50,550 nt of DNA from an uncultured Pelagibacteraceae bacterium (GTDB lineage Bacteria > Pseudomonadota > Alphaproteobacteria > Pelagibacterales > Pelagibacteraceae), in the NCBI GenBank assembly GCA_902538445.1, contig CACBFE010000007.1, forward strand, positions 1 to 50,550, given 5' to 3'. The notes beneath the pieces are model-generated. The model was not told the origin of the DNA. It searched no databases and worked only from the letters and a program-made list of their open reading frames with translations. The position numbers and the translations under genes are program-made. Of this stretch, positions 32,192-41,298 are shown piece by piece (the stretch's first letter is position 1; every line of letters begins with the position of its first letter).

Positions 32192-34332
32192 TAAGACGCT
32201 TTCCTCTCTAACCTTTTTTTATGCAGTAAGGGCTCAGTATAGCCGGAAGGCTGTACTCTACCTTTGAAAATAAGATCAAGGGCTGCAGAAAATGCCACAG
32301 AATTTTCAAAATTATCTGACATTTTTTGGTAATCAGGGTCATTTTTATTTTGATTATCTACAATTTTTGCCATTTTTTTTAACACTTCTATAACTTGATC
32401 TTTTTTACAAATCCCATGATGCAACCAGTTAGCAATATGTTGAGACGAAATTCTTAATGTTGCTCTATCTTCCATCAACCCAACATTATTTATATCTGGA
32501 ACTTTTGAACAGCCAATTCCTTGATTAACCCATCTTACAACATAACCTAAAATTCCTTGAGCATTGTTCTCTAATTCTCGGTTAATATCTTCTAATGCCC
32601 AATTAGGTCTATCTGCTTTTGGAATTTCTAAAATATCCTCAAGTTTTGCTTTACTTCTTGATTTTATTTTATTTTGCTCATCAAAAACATTTACCTTATG
32701 ATAATGTAATGAATGCAATGTAGCTGCCGTTGGTGAAGGCACCCAAGCACAGTTTGCCCCAGATTTAGGATGCCCAATTTTTTGTTTCATCATATCTGCC
32801 ATTTGATCAGGCATAGCCCACATTCCTTTACCAATTTGTGCTTTACCAGAGAAACCACAACCCAATCCAATATCAACGTTCCAGTTTTCATATGCTCCTA
32901 ACCATGTTGACTTTTTCATTTCACCCTTAAAAATCATTGGTCCAGACTCAAAAGATGTATGCATCTCATCTCCAGTACGATCTAAGAAACCTGTATTAAT
33001 AAAAACTATTCTATTTTTTACTTCCCTAATACATTCCTTCAAATTAACTGTTGTTCTTCTTTCTTCGTCCATAATGCCAACTTTAATTGAATATTTTTTA
33101 ATATTTAAAACTTCTTCTACTTTTCCAAATAATTTATTAGTGAAAGCAACTTCCTGCGGACCATGCATCTTAGGTTTAACAATATAAACAGATCCAGTTC
33201 GAGAATTTTTTTTATTTTTAAAATCATGAAGAGCACATAACGTAGCGATAAAAGCATCCATTATTCCTTCAGGTATTTCTGAGCCATCCTTCAGCAAAAT
33301 AGCAGGATTTGTCATCAAATGACCGACGTTTCGATTTAATAATAAAGCTCTTCCATGAAGGGAAATTTTTTTTCCATCTCTAGATGTATAGTTTCGATCA
33401 GGATTTAGTTTCCTTGTAAATTTTTTCCCATTTTTTTCCATATCAACTTCAAGATCACCTTTCATCAGACCTAGCCAATTACGATAACAATTTACTTTAT
33501 CTTCGGCATCAACAGCAGCAACAGAGTCTTCATTATCTACAATGGTTGAAATAGCCGATTCTACTATAACATCTGAAATTGAAGCTTTATCAAATTTTCC
33601 TACTGTATTATTTGGATCTATTGAAATTTCAATATGAAGATTATTATTTTTAATTAAAATTGAACTTGGTTTTTCTTTGTGACCATTGAAACCTACAAAT
33701 TGATTTTTATTTTTAAGATATTTTTCTTGTTTCTCATTCAAAAGTATTAGATCTTTTTCTACGATTTTGATTTCCGATATTTCTTTCCAACTTAATTGAT
33801 CCAGTGGAGCAGCCTCATCTAAGAATTCTCTTACATAGTTGATAACTTTACTAGCTCTCTCCTCATTAAATTCTTTGAATTTATTTCCTGGTATTACATC
33901 AGTTCCATATAATGCATCGTATAAACTACCCCATCGTGCATTAGCAGCATTTAATGCGTATCTTGCATTATCAACTGGAACTACAAGTTGTGGACCTGCA
34001 ATAGATGAAATCTCACTATCTACTTCAGAAGTTTCGATACTAAATTCCTCTTTTTCCTCAACTATATATGAAATAGATTTTAAAAATTTTATATAATCTT
34101 TTTTATTTAATTCTTTACCCTTATTTTGTTTATGCCATTCGTCAATTTTTTTCTGAATATCTGTTCTTTTTAAAATTAAATCTTTATTTATTGGAGAAAG
34201 TTCGTGCACAGCTTTTTCGAAACCATCCCAAAATTTATCTGGTAAGATGTCTGTTCCAGGTAAAACTTCATTATTAATGAAATTAAATAAATTTGAACTA
34301 ATTTTAAGTCCATTTTTCTCAGTAATGCTCAT
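32188..34332 (-). CDS. glcB: Malate synthase G
   Basis: Condenses glyoxylate with acetyl-CoA to malate. The 714 residues (family about 720) include [20 protein letters not shown] near residue 120, [20 protein letters not shown] near 325, [19 protein letters not shown] near 405, [19 protein letters not shown] near 434 with the catalytic Arg region, and [20 protein letters not shown] near 460 with the metal ligands. In SAR11 the gene supports glyoxylate use, and some members carry a glycine riboswitch before it. Here only 58 bp separate it from the divergent accA, and I see no riboswitch in them. A TATAAT-like -10 lies in that gap. Confidence 0.95.
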   Translation of the reverse strand: MSITEKNGLKISSNLFNFINNEVLPGTDILPDKFWDGFEKAVHELSPINKDLILKRTDIQKKIDEWHKQNKGKELNKKDYIKFLKSISYIVEEKEEFSIETSEVDSEISSIAGPQLVVPVDNARYALNAANARWGSLYDALYGTDVIPGNKFKEFNEERASKVINYVREFLDEAAPLDQLSWKEISEIKIVEKDLILLNEKQEKYLKNKNQFVGFNGHKEKPSSILIKNNNLHIEISIDPNNTVGKFDKASISDVIVESAISTIVDNEDSVAAVDAEDKVNCYRNWLGLMKGDLEVDMEKNGKKFTRKLNPDRNYTSRDGKKISLHGRALLLNRNVGHLMTNPAILLKDGSEIPEGIMDAFIATLCALHDFKNKKNSRTGSVYIVKPKMHGPQEVAFTNKLFGKVEEVLNIKKYSIKVGIMDEERRTTVNLKECIREVKNRIVFINTGFLDRTGDEMHTSFESGPMIFKGEMKKSTWLGAYENWNVDIGLGCGFSGKAQIGKGMWAMPDQMADMMKQKIGHPKSGANCAWVPSPTAATLHSLHYHKVNVFDEQNKIKSRSKAKLEDILEIPKADRPNWALEDINRELENNAQGILGYVVRWVNQGIGCSKVPDINNVGLMEDRATLRISSQHIANWLHHGICKKDQVIEVLKKMAKIVDNQNKNDPDYQKMSDNFENSVAFSAALDLIFKGRVQPSGYTEPLLHKKRLERKASY

Positions 34333-34390
34333 AGTGAACTGACCTTTACATTTTATTATAATACATTAATAGTAGCATTATTAGCTCAGT

Positions 34391-35497
34391 ATGAAAAATT
34401 ATTTAGAATTCGAAAAAGAGATCAAAGCACTCGAACAAGAGGTAGACAGCTTAAAAAGCCCATTTGGATCTGAGGGTATATCTGAGGTAGATACTCAAAA
34501 AATAAGAGATACCCAAAATGAGATTAATGAAAAACTTAAAGAGACGTATGCTAATTTAAACAGTTGGCAAAGAACTCAGGTAGCGAGGCATGAAGATAGA
34601 CCTAAAGCAAATTTTTATATAAAAAAAATATTTTCTCAATTTACATTATTATCTGGCGACCGTTACTTTGGTGATGATAAATCTGTGATTGCTGGTTTCG
34701 GTTTAATTGATAACAAATCAGTTTTAGTAATAGGCCAAGAAAAGGGAGAGGATTTAAATTCTAGAATTGAAAGAAATTTTGGAATGATGAGACCAGAGGG
34801 ATATAGAAAATGTATTAGGTTGATGAAGTTAGCTGATCGTTTTCAAATACCTGTTGTAAGTTTTATAGATACTCCTGGTGCATATCCTGGGTTAGGCGCT
34901 GAACAAAGAGGTCAGGCATCAGCAATTGCAAACTCCATTGAGTGCTGTATGTCTTTATCGGTTCCTAACATTTCAGTTATAATCGGAGAAGGTGGTTCAG
35001 GTGGAGCAATTGCTTTAGCATCTTCTAATAAAGTTATTATGCTGGAAAACTCTATTTACTCTGTCATTTCACCAGAGGGGTGTGCTTCAATACTTTGGCG
35101 TGATCCAAGTAAATCTTTACAAGCAGCTGAAGCGATGAAGTTAACGGCAAAAGATTTGCTTAAACTCGGTGTTATCGATGAGATAATTTCTGAACCTCTA
35201 GGAGGAGCACATAGAGATCCAGAAGTTGTTGCCGCAGACATAAAGCACTCAATTATGAAAAACCTTAAAAGTTTCGAAAATTTAAGTAAAGAGGAAATTT
35301 ATGATCATAGAAAGGTTAAATTTTTACAAATTGGAAGAGATCAAGGCTTTAGTAAATCTACTAGCCTAGAGGGAGGCGGTTTGAGCTATGAAAAGCCAAA
35401 TTATCAAAAATTATTAATTCACATTGACAAAAATAAAGTAATTTACGCAGGAATAGGCTTATTGGTTGTAACTAGCCTTATTGCACTTATATTTTAG
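34391..35497 (+). CDS. accA: Acetyl-CoA carboxylase carboxyltransferase subunit alpha, with C-terminal membrane segment
   Basis: Transfers the carboxyl group from biotin to acetyl-CoA in fatty-acid synthesis, together with AccD. The first 320 or so residues are typical: helical N-terminus (YLEFEKEIKALEQEVDSLK), RPKANFYIKKIFSQFTLLSG, MMRPEGYRKCIRLMKLADRF, SFIDTPGAYPGLGAEQRGQA, and IIGEGGSGGAIALA forming the oxyanion region. Most AccA proteins end near residue 320. This one (368) continues for about 45 residues, ending in a hydrophobic helix VIYAGIGLLVVTSLIALIF at 350-368. The frame runs without interruption to the stop. It could tether the carboxyltransferase to the membrane. Confidence 0.93.
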   Translation: MKNYLEFEKEIKALEQEVDSLKSPFGSEGISEVDTQKIRDTQNEINEKLKETYANLNSWQRTQVARHEDRPKANFYIKKIFSQFTLLSGDRYFGDDKSVIAGFGLIDNKSVLVIGQEKGEDLNSRIERNFGMMRPEGYRKCIRLMKLADRFQIPVVSFIDTPGAYPGLGAEQRGQASAIANSIECCMSLSVPNISVIIGEGGSGGAIALASSNKVIMLENSIYSVISPEGCASILWRDPSKSLQAAEAMKLTAKDLLKLGVIDEIISEPLGGAHRDPEVVAADIKHSIMKNLKSFENLSKEEIYDHRKVKFLQIGRDQGFSKSTSLEGGGLSYEKPNYQKLLIHIDKNKVIYAGIGLLVVTSLIALIF

Positions 35498-35542
35498 ACG
35501 TTGTTGCAAAAAAACAATTCAATTAAATTATATTTTCAACTA

Positions 35543-35569
35543 TTGACTTTTACCTGCCAAATCTATTTA
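35543..35569 (+). promoter_or_regulatory. Possible promoter of the cold-shock gene
   Basis: TTGACT (35543-35548) is a good -35; a TATTTA hexamer (35564-35569) gives a short 15-bp spacer, with slightly better spacing for shifted AT-rich hexamers. The remaining leader to the ATG (about 55 nt) contains a small TAATC-ATT-GATTA hairpin (35583-35595 region), as cold-shock leaders often fold. Confidence 0.4.
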
Positions 35570-35629
35570 AGAACTAATAATTAATCATTGATTAGTTAAA
35601 GTTAATAATAATAAGGAAAAATAAATAAT

Positions 35630-35842
35630 ATGAGTACACTAAAAGGTAAAGTAAAGTGGTTCAATGGTACTAAAGGATATGGTTTCATTGAAAGAGAAGA
35701 CAAAGAAAAAGACGTGTTCGTTCATTCTTCAGCTGTTAGAGAAGCAGGTTTAAAATATTTAAACGAAGGTGATGAGCTAACGTTTGAAGTGGAGAGCACG
35801 GAAAAAGGTCCTTCAGCAGTAAAACTGCAGAAAACATCTTAA
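35630..35842 (+). CDS. Cold-shock protein (CspA family)
   Basis: A 70-residue single OB-fold RNA chaperone. RNP1 is [12 protein letters not shown] (residues about 13-24; usual form KGFGFI), RNP2 is DVFVHSSAV (about 29-37), and the fold ends in [22 protein letters not shown] strong purine-rich AAGGAAAA precedes the ATG. It is monocistronic. I leave the symbol empty because several csp paralogues exist and cannot be told apart here. Confidence 0.95.
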   Translation: MSTLKGKVKWFNGTKGYGFIEREDKEKDVFVHSSAVREAGLKYLNEGDELTFEVESTEKGPSAVKLQKTS

Positions 35843-35868
35843 TCTAAATTTCCAAAATCACTGATTAT

Positions 35869-35907
35869 CGGGACATTAACTCAAATCTTAACTTTTTTAG
35901 TGTCCCG
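35869..35907. other. Long-stem hairpin downstream of the cold-shock gene
   Basis: CGGGACATTAA (35869-35879) pairs with TTAGTGTCCCG (35897-35907), 11 pairs including one G-U, around a 17-base loop. It lacks a T-run after the stem (the T-run lies in the loop), so it is either a weak terminator or a 3'-UTR stabilising element for the csp mRNA. Confidence 0.6.
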
Positions 35908-35954
35908 CTAATTTCATCTTGAAATTGTCACAATTATTTTCTAAATATTTATTA

Positions 35955-36037
35955 TGATTATAAAAAGTAGAATCATCTCAACATTAAGATCACATTCTCA
36001 CAGAATGCACGCTAGGCTATTGCTTAGCTTATAATCA
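35955..36037 (+). other. Candidate multibranched structured RNA/DNA element before tRNA-His
   Basis: A closing stem TGATTATAA (35955-35963) with TTATAATCA (36029-36037) encloses CATTCT-CAC-AGAATG (35993-36007) and GCTAGGC-TATT-GCTTAGC (36011-36028), plus a weak ATCT/AGAT arm. The second hairpin directly abuts the closing stem. It resembles a riboswitch-like or tRNA-like junction, but the right arm also contains a perfect TATAAT (36030-36035) that could simply be the tRNA promoter -10. Confidence 0.35.
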
Positions 36038-36082
36038 AAAATATATAAATTTAACTAAAATTAAGATAAAAATAACAGGGAT

Positions 36083-36159
36083 GCAGCAGTAGCTCAGTTG
36101 GTTAGAGCACTAGTTTGTGGAACTAGGGGTCGGTGGTTCGAATCCACCCTGCTGTACCA
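36083..36159 (+). tRNA. tRNA-His (anticodon GTG)
   Basis: Full cloverleaf: acceptor GCAGCAG (36083-36089) with CTGCTGT (36149-36155, the first pair G-U), D-arm GCTC/GAGC, anticodon stem CTAGT/ACTAG around TTGTGGA with anticodon GTG at 36117-36119, T-arm GGTGG-TTCGAAT-CCACC, discriminator A, encoded CCA at 36157-36159. The base before the acceptor is T, so no G-1 is encoded and position 73 is A rather than C, the form described for many Alphaproteobacteria. hisS begins 5 bases later. Confidence 0.97.
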
Positions 36160-36163
36160 ACAA

Positions 36164-37498
36164 ATGAAAAAAGAAAAAAATAACAAACCTTCAAAAGAAC
36201 TTCCATTAGGGTTTGTAGACAGGCAAGAAAAAGAATTATTAGTTCGTGATTTTATAATTTCTAATATTAAAGAAATTATGATCAAGTACGGTTTTCAATA
36301 TCTCGAAACACCAAGTTTTGAATATTCAGACAGTATAGGTAAATTCTTACCTGATAAAGATAGACCTGATGAAGGTGTATTTTCATTCAAGGATGAAAAT
36401 AAGTGGCTGTCTCTGAGATATGATTTGACAGCCCCACTAGCAAGATATGTAGCAAAAAATTATTTGGAAATTTCAAAACCATTTAAGAGGTACCAACTTG
36501 GAACTGTTTGGAGAAACGAAAAACCAGGTCCAGGAAGGTTTAGAGAATTCTTACAATTTGATGCAGATTTTGTTGGAACAAAAAGTTTACGGGCAGATGC
36601 TGAATTGTGTGTAATGATTTCAGAAATTCTTGAAAAGTGTGGTCTTCAAAAATCAGATTACATAATAAAGATATCATCAAGAAAAATAACTGAAGAATTA
36701 TTTAAAAAGATAAATGTAGATGATGATGAACAAAAACTTACTGCTTTAAGAGCTTTAGATAAAATTGATAGACTTGGTTGGGATGGAGTTAAGGAATTAT
36801 TAGGCAAAGGTAGAAAAGATAAATCTGGAGATTTTACAAAGGGAGCGAATTTAAAAACAAAAGATATTGAAATAATAGATGAAACACTTAAGAAAAGTTC
36901 TCCCGAGACTGAGGATTTGGTAGAGATTTTAAAAATTTTCAAAGACTACAATTTCAATAATTTTGAATTTGATCCATCAATTATTAGAGGGCTAGAATAT
37001 TATACCGGTACAATTTTTGAGGTAAATTTAAAATTTGACGTAACAAACAATAAAGGGCAGGTAATTCAATTCGGCTCAATAGGTGGTGGAGGAAGATACG
37101 ATAATTTAGTAAATAATTTTGGTAACTTTGATGCTCCTGCTACAGGCATATCAATAGGATTAGATCGACTGGTCTATGCATTGATGCAGAAAAAGGAACT
37201 CAAAGTAAAACAATCAAAACCTGTTGTGATATGTGTTTTTGATAAAAATTTATTGAAAGAATACATAAACGTCCAAACGATATTAAGAAAAGCTGGTATC
37301 AGTGCAGAAATTTATCCTGGAGAGAGTAAGTTAAAAAAACAAATGGAATATGCGAATAAAATAAATTCTCCTGCTGTTATTTTATATGGAGAAAATGAGA
37401 TAAAATTAGGAAAACCAACACTAAGAAATTTAAGTAGCGGTAAAGAACAATCAGTCAAAATAAAAGAGTTAGTTAATGAAATCAAAAAAATTATCTGA
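36164..37498 (+). CDS. hisS: Histidyl-tRNA synthetase
   Basis: Charges tRNA-His; class II synthetase of 444 residues. The start ATG 36164 is the first after the tRNA; an in-frame extension to 36098 would lie inside the tRNA gene. Motif 2 reads VWRNEKPGPGRFREFLQFDAD (Arg117 onward, last residue beyond the core), the variant associated with alphaproteobacterial tRNA-His lacking G-1, unlike the enterobacterial RHERPQKGRYRQF form. The His-A motif is GLEYYTGTIFEV, motif 3 ATGISIGLDRL; the C-terminal anticodon domain follows (about 355-444). No Shine-Dalgarno fits in the 4-base gap. It overlaps hisZ by 23 bases. Confidence 0.95.
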   Translation: MKKEKNNKPSKELPLGFVDRQEKELLVRDFIISNIKEIMIKYGFQYLETPSFEYSDSIGKFLPDKDRPDEGVFSFKDENKWLSLRYDLTAPLARYVAKNYLEISKPFKRYQLGTVWRNEKPGPGRFREFLQFDADFVGTKSLRADAELCVMISEILEKCGLQKSDYIIKISSRKITEELFKKINVDDDEQKLTALRALDKIDRLGWDGVKELLGKGRKDKSGDFTKGANLKTKDIEIIDETLKKSSPETEDLVEILKIFKDYNFNNFEFDPSIIRGLEYYTGTIFEVNLKFDVTNNKGQVIQFGSIGGGGRYDNLVNNFGNFDAPATGISIGLDRLVYALMQKKELKVKQSKPVVICVFDKNLLKEYINVQTILRKAGISAEIYPGESKLKKQMEYANKINSPAVILYGENEIKLGKPTLRNLSSGKEQSVKIKELVNEIKKII

Positions 37499-38513
37499 AA
37501 ATATTATTCAAAATTTTAAAAGTAATGGTTTTGTTTTATCAGAACCTGATGTTCTTCTTGACTCAGATTATATTATTGAGAGATCAGGAGAAAAATTTAG
37601 AAGTTCAATGCTTACATTTGAGAGGGAAGATGGAAAAACAATGTGCTTAAGACCCGATTTAACTGTAGCTTCATGTATAAGTTTCCTGCAAAAAAAATCT
37701 TCCTCAAAAATTTATTATTCTGGTCAAGCATATAGAAGATCAGGTAATAAAGGCACGAATTTCATAAATGACCAGTTGGGGATTGAAATTCTAGGTTCAA
37801 AAAATCAAATTCAAGATGATTTTAAAATTTTAAGTACAATTTTAAGCTCAGCAAAAAAGATAAAAAGAAAAAAAATTTTTATTAAAGTTGGAGATATTGG
37901 CTTATTTAAAAGTTTAATTAATGCTCTGGATATGCCTGAAAGATGGAAGCTCAGACTTATAAGACATTTCTGGAGACCAAATTATTTCGAGGAACTTTTA
38001 AAAAGATTAGAAAAAAATACTGATATTGATGCAGTTACTTTTGATGCAGATAAAAAAAGGTTTTATGAAATGAAAAAAAAAGACCAAGACAAAGTGGTTG
38101 CTGGAAGGTCGATATCGGAAATATTAAAAAGATTTGAAAAAAAGATTAAAGACCCAAGATCTTTTATTGATGGAAAAAAAATTGTAAAAATTATTAAATC
38201 CTTTTTAAAAATAAACTGCAAACTTTCAGAACTTGATGAAAGATTATTAGATTTTGCTAAAAAAAATAATCTCAAAAAGAATATATTTAAAGATTTTAAA
38301 TCAATTCTCAATTTGAAAAAACTTAATCAAGATATCAATTTCATCGCAAATTTTGGTAGAGATGTAGAATATTATACTGGAATTGTGTTTGAAGTATTCT
38401 CAGGTAAAAAAGAAATTGCCAGGGGAGGACGTTATGATGACTTACTTAAAAGTCTAGGAGCTAAAAAGAATACCCCGGCAGTTGGTGCTGCAATTAATTT
38501 AAAAAATATATGA
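37476..38513 (+). CDS. hisZ: ATP phosphoribosyltransferase regulatory subunit
   Basis: A catalytically dead HisRS-like protein that activates the short HisG. The 345 residues keep class II core patterns (TMCLRPDLTVASCISFL, SGQAYRRSG, RDVEYYTGIVFEVFSG, ARGGRYDDLLKSLG) but lack the anticodon-binding domain and the HisRS active-site set. Placement between hisS and a 225-residue hisG is decisive. It overlaps hisS by 23 bases and hisG by 4, so translation of all three is coupled. Confidence 0.93.
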   Translation: MKSKKLSENIIQNFKSNGFVLSEPDVLLDSDYIIERSGEKFRSSMLTFEREDGKTMCLRPDLTVASCISFLQKKSSSKIYYSGQAYRRSGNKGTNFINDQLGIEILGSKNQIQDDFKILSTILSSAKKIKRKKIFIKVGDIGLFKSLINALDMPERWKLRLIRHFWRPNYFEELLKRLEKNTDIDAVTFDADKKRFYEMKKKDQDKVVAGRSISEILKRFEKKIKDPRSFIDGKKIVKIIKSFLKINCKLSELDERLLDFAKKNNLKKNIFKDFKSILNLKKLNQDINFIANFGRDVEYYTGIVFEVFSGKKEIARGGRYDDLLKSLGAKKNTPAVGAAINLKNI

Positions 38514-39187
38514 AAAGTCTAATTACCATAGGTTTACCAAGTAAAGGCCGATTAAAAGATAAAGCAATTTCATTTTTTAATGATAGAGGATTTAAGATTT
38601 TACAAAGTGAAAAAGAAAGAAATTACTTTGGGACAATTGAAAATAAAGATAATATCAAGATTATTTTTCTTCACGCTAAAGAAATTATTCAAAGATTAGG
38701 AGACGGAACTCTTGATATAGGTGTATCTGGGTTAGATCTCCTAAAAGAGTCTGATAAAAACTTGCAGAACAAAATAAATATTCAAAAAAAACTTGATTTT
38801 GGTAATGCCAATTTAGTTATAGCAGTGCCAGATGATTGGATAGATGTGCAGACGATCGCTGATCTTGAGGAAGTATCTTTCGATATTAGATCTAAAAGAA
38901 ATTCTAGATTGAGAGTGGCGACTAAATATCCAAATTTAACTAATGATTTTTTGATTTCTAAAGGGGTTACTCAATATAAATTAATAACCAGTCTTGGTGC
39001 TACTGAAACTTATCCATTTATAGGTTCTTCTGAAATCATTACAGATATTACTTCTACAGGTAGAACCCTGGCTGATAATAATTTAAGAGTTCTAAAAGAT
39101 GGTTTAATATTAAGTTCAAATGCATGTTTATTTATTGCAAAAAAAAAGGCTGCGAAACTGCAGCCTTTTTTAAAATCTTTCGTGTAG
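38510..39187 (+). CDS. hisG: ATP phosphoribosyltransferase, short form
   Basis: First enzyme of histidine synthesis. At 225 residues it has only the catalytic periplasmic-binding-like domains (GLPSKGRLKDKAISFF near residue 7, GDGTLDIGVSGLDLL near 64, and ITDITSTGRTLADNNLRVL near 178 with the PRPP-binding loop). The allosteric C-terminal domain of the long form is missing, so it depends on HisZ. Its last codons (KKKAAKLQPF) are themselves an intrinsic-terminator hairpin. It is convergent with groL, six bases away. Confidence 0.94.
   Translation: MKSLITIGLPSKGRLKDKAISFFNDRGFKILQSEKERNYFGTIENKDNIKIIFLHAKEIIQRLGDGTLDIGVSGLDLLKESDKNLQNKINIQKKLDFGNANLVIAVPDDWIDVQTIADLEEVSFDIRSKRNSRLRVATKYPNLTNDFLISKGVTQYKLITSLGATETYPFIGSSEIITDITSTGRTLADNNLRVLKDGLILSSNACLFIAKKKAAKLQPFLKSFV
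39142..39171. terminator. Bidirectional terminator embedded in the 3' end of hisG
   Basis: AAAAAAGGCTGC (39142-39153), loop GAAACT, GCAGCCTTTTTT (39160-39171). The hairpin and T-run lie entirely within hisG codons, ahead of its stop at 39185-39187. The flanking A-run gives a T-run on the opposite strand, so it can also end groES-groEL transcription. It is a compact shared terminator. Confidence 0.88.
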
Positions 39188-39193
39188 GTGAAA

Positions 39194-40861
<1,668 letters not shown>

Positions 40862-40870
40862 CTATAAAAA

Positions 40871-41167
40871 TTATTTTTTACTTTTTGAAATTCCCATTAT
40901 GTCAGATTCTTTCATAATGCTATATTCTTTACCGTCAATTTTGACTTCAGTTCCAGACCACTTACCGAAAAGAACTATATCTCCAATTTTAACATCCATT
41001 GCAGAGAATTTACCATTATCATTTTTAGCCCCTGGCCCAACAGCTACAACTTCACCCTCTTGAGGTTTTTCCTTAGCCGTGTCAGGGATTATAATTCCGC
41101 CAGCAGTTTTTTCCTCACTGTCTAGCACTTTAATAAGCACACGATCGTGCAAAGGTCTAAATTTCAT
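40871..41167 (-). CDS. groS: Co-chaperonin GroES
   Basis: Ten-kilodalton lid of the chaperonin, 98 residues. Family patterns: [20 protein letters not shown] at the N-terminus, the mobile loop [20 protein letters not shown] (residues about 17-36), [15 protein letters not shown], and [20 protein letters not shown] near the end. AGGAGAA precedes the ATG by a normal distance, the same leader seen before groL. It is the first gene of the operon, with a heat-shock-like promoter upstream. Confidence 0.97.
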   Translation of the reverse strand: MKFRPLHDRVLIKVLDSEEKTAGGIIIPDTAKEKPQEGEVVAVGPGAKNDNGKFSAMDVKIGDIVLFGKWSGTEVKIDGKEYSIMKESDIMGISKSKK

Positions 41168-41202
41168 ATATATTTTCTCCTATAAATTTTTATTTAGTGT
41201 TG

Positions 41203-41230
41203 ATATGGTATGTTTTAACCATATTTCAAG
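41203..41230 (-). promoter_or_regulatory. Sigma32-like heat-shock promoter with inverted repeat, groES
   Basis: On the minus strand, CTTGAAA (41230-41224), a 13-base spacer, then TACCATAT (41210-41203), close to the RpoH consensus CTTGAAA/CCCCATNT. An exact inverted repeat ATATGGT-8-ACCATAT (plus strand 41203-41209 and 41218-41224) overlaps the -10 and spacer. CIRCE is absent. Confidence 0.65.
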
Positions 41231-41298
41231 AGGCAAAAATCATTAAAAAAACCATTAAATACTATATTAATAAGCATTATAAGGAGAGAAATAGCACA

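Noticed and set aside
35955-36037. Degenerate second tRNA in the gap before tRNA-His
   Set aside because: The arms vaguely imitate a cloverleaf, but there is no TTC-R-A loop, no GG in a D-loop and no anticodon loop of correct size; kept only as an unexplained structure.
36098-36163. Apparent N-terminal extension of hisS
   Set aside because: It is the tRNA-His gene read as protein; the first ATG after the tRNA (36164) matches family N-termini.
41197-41298. N-terminal extension of the HAD hydrolase
   Set aside because: It runs across the groES promoter and its sequence does not resemble the family; a TTG at 41299 with an upstream AAGGAG fits.
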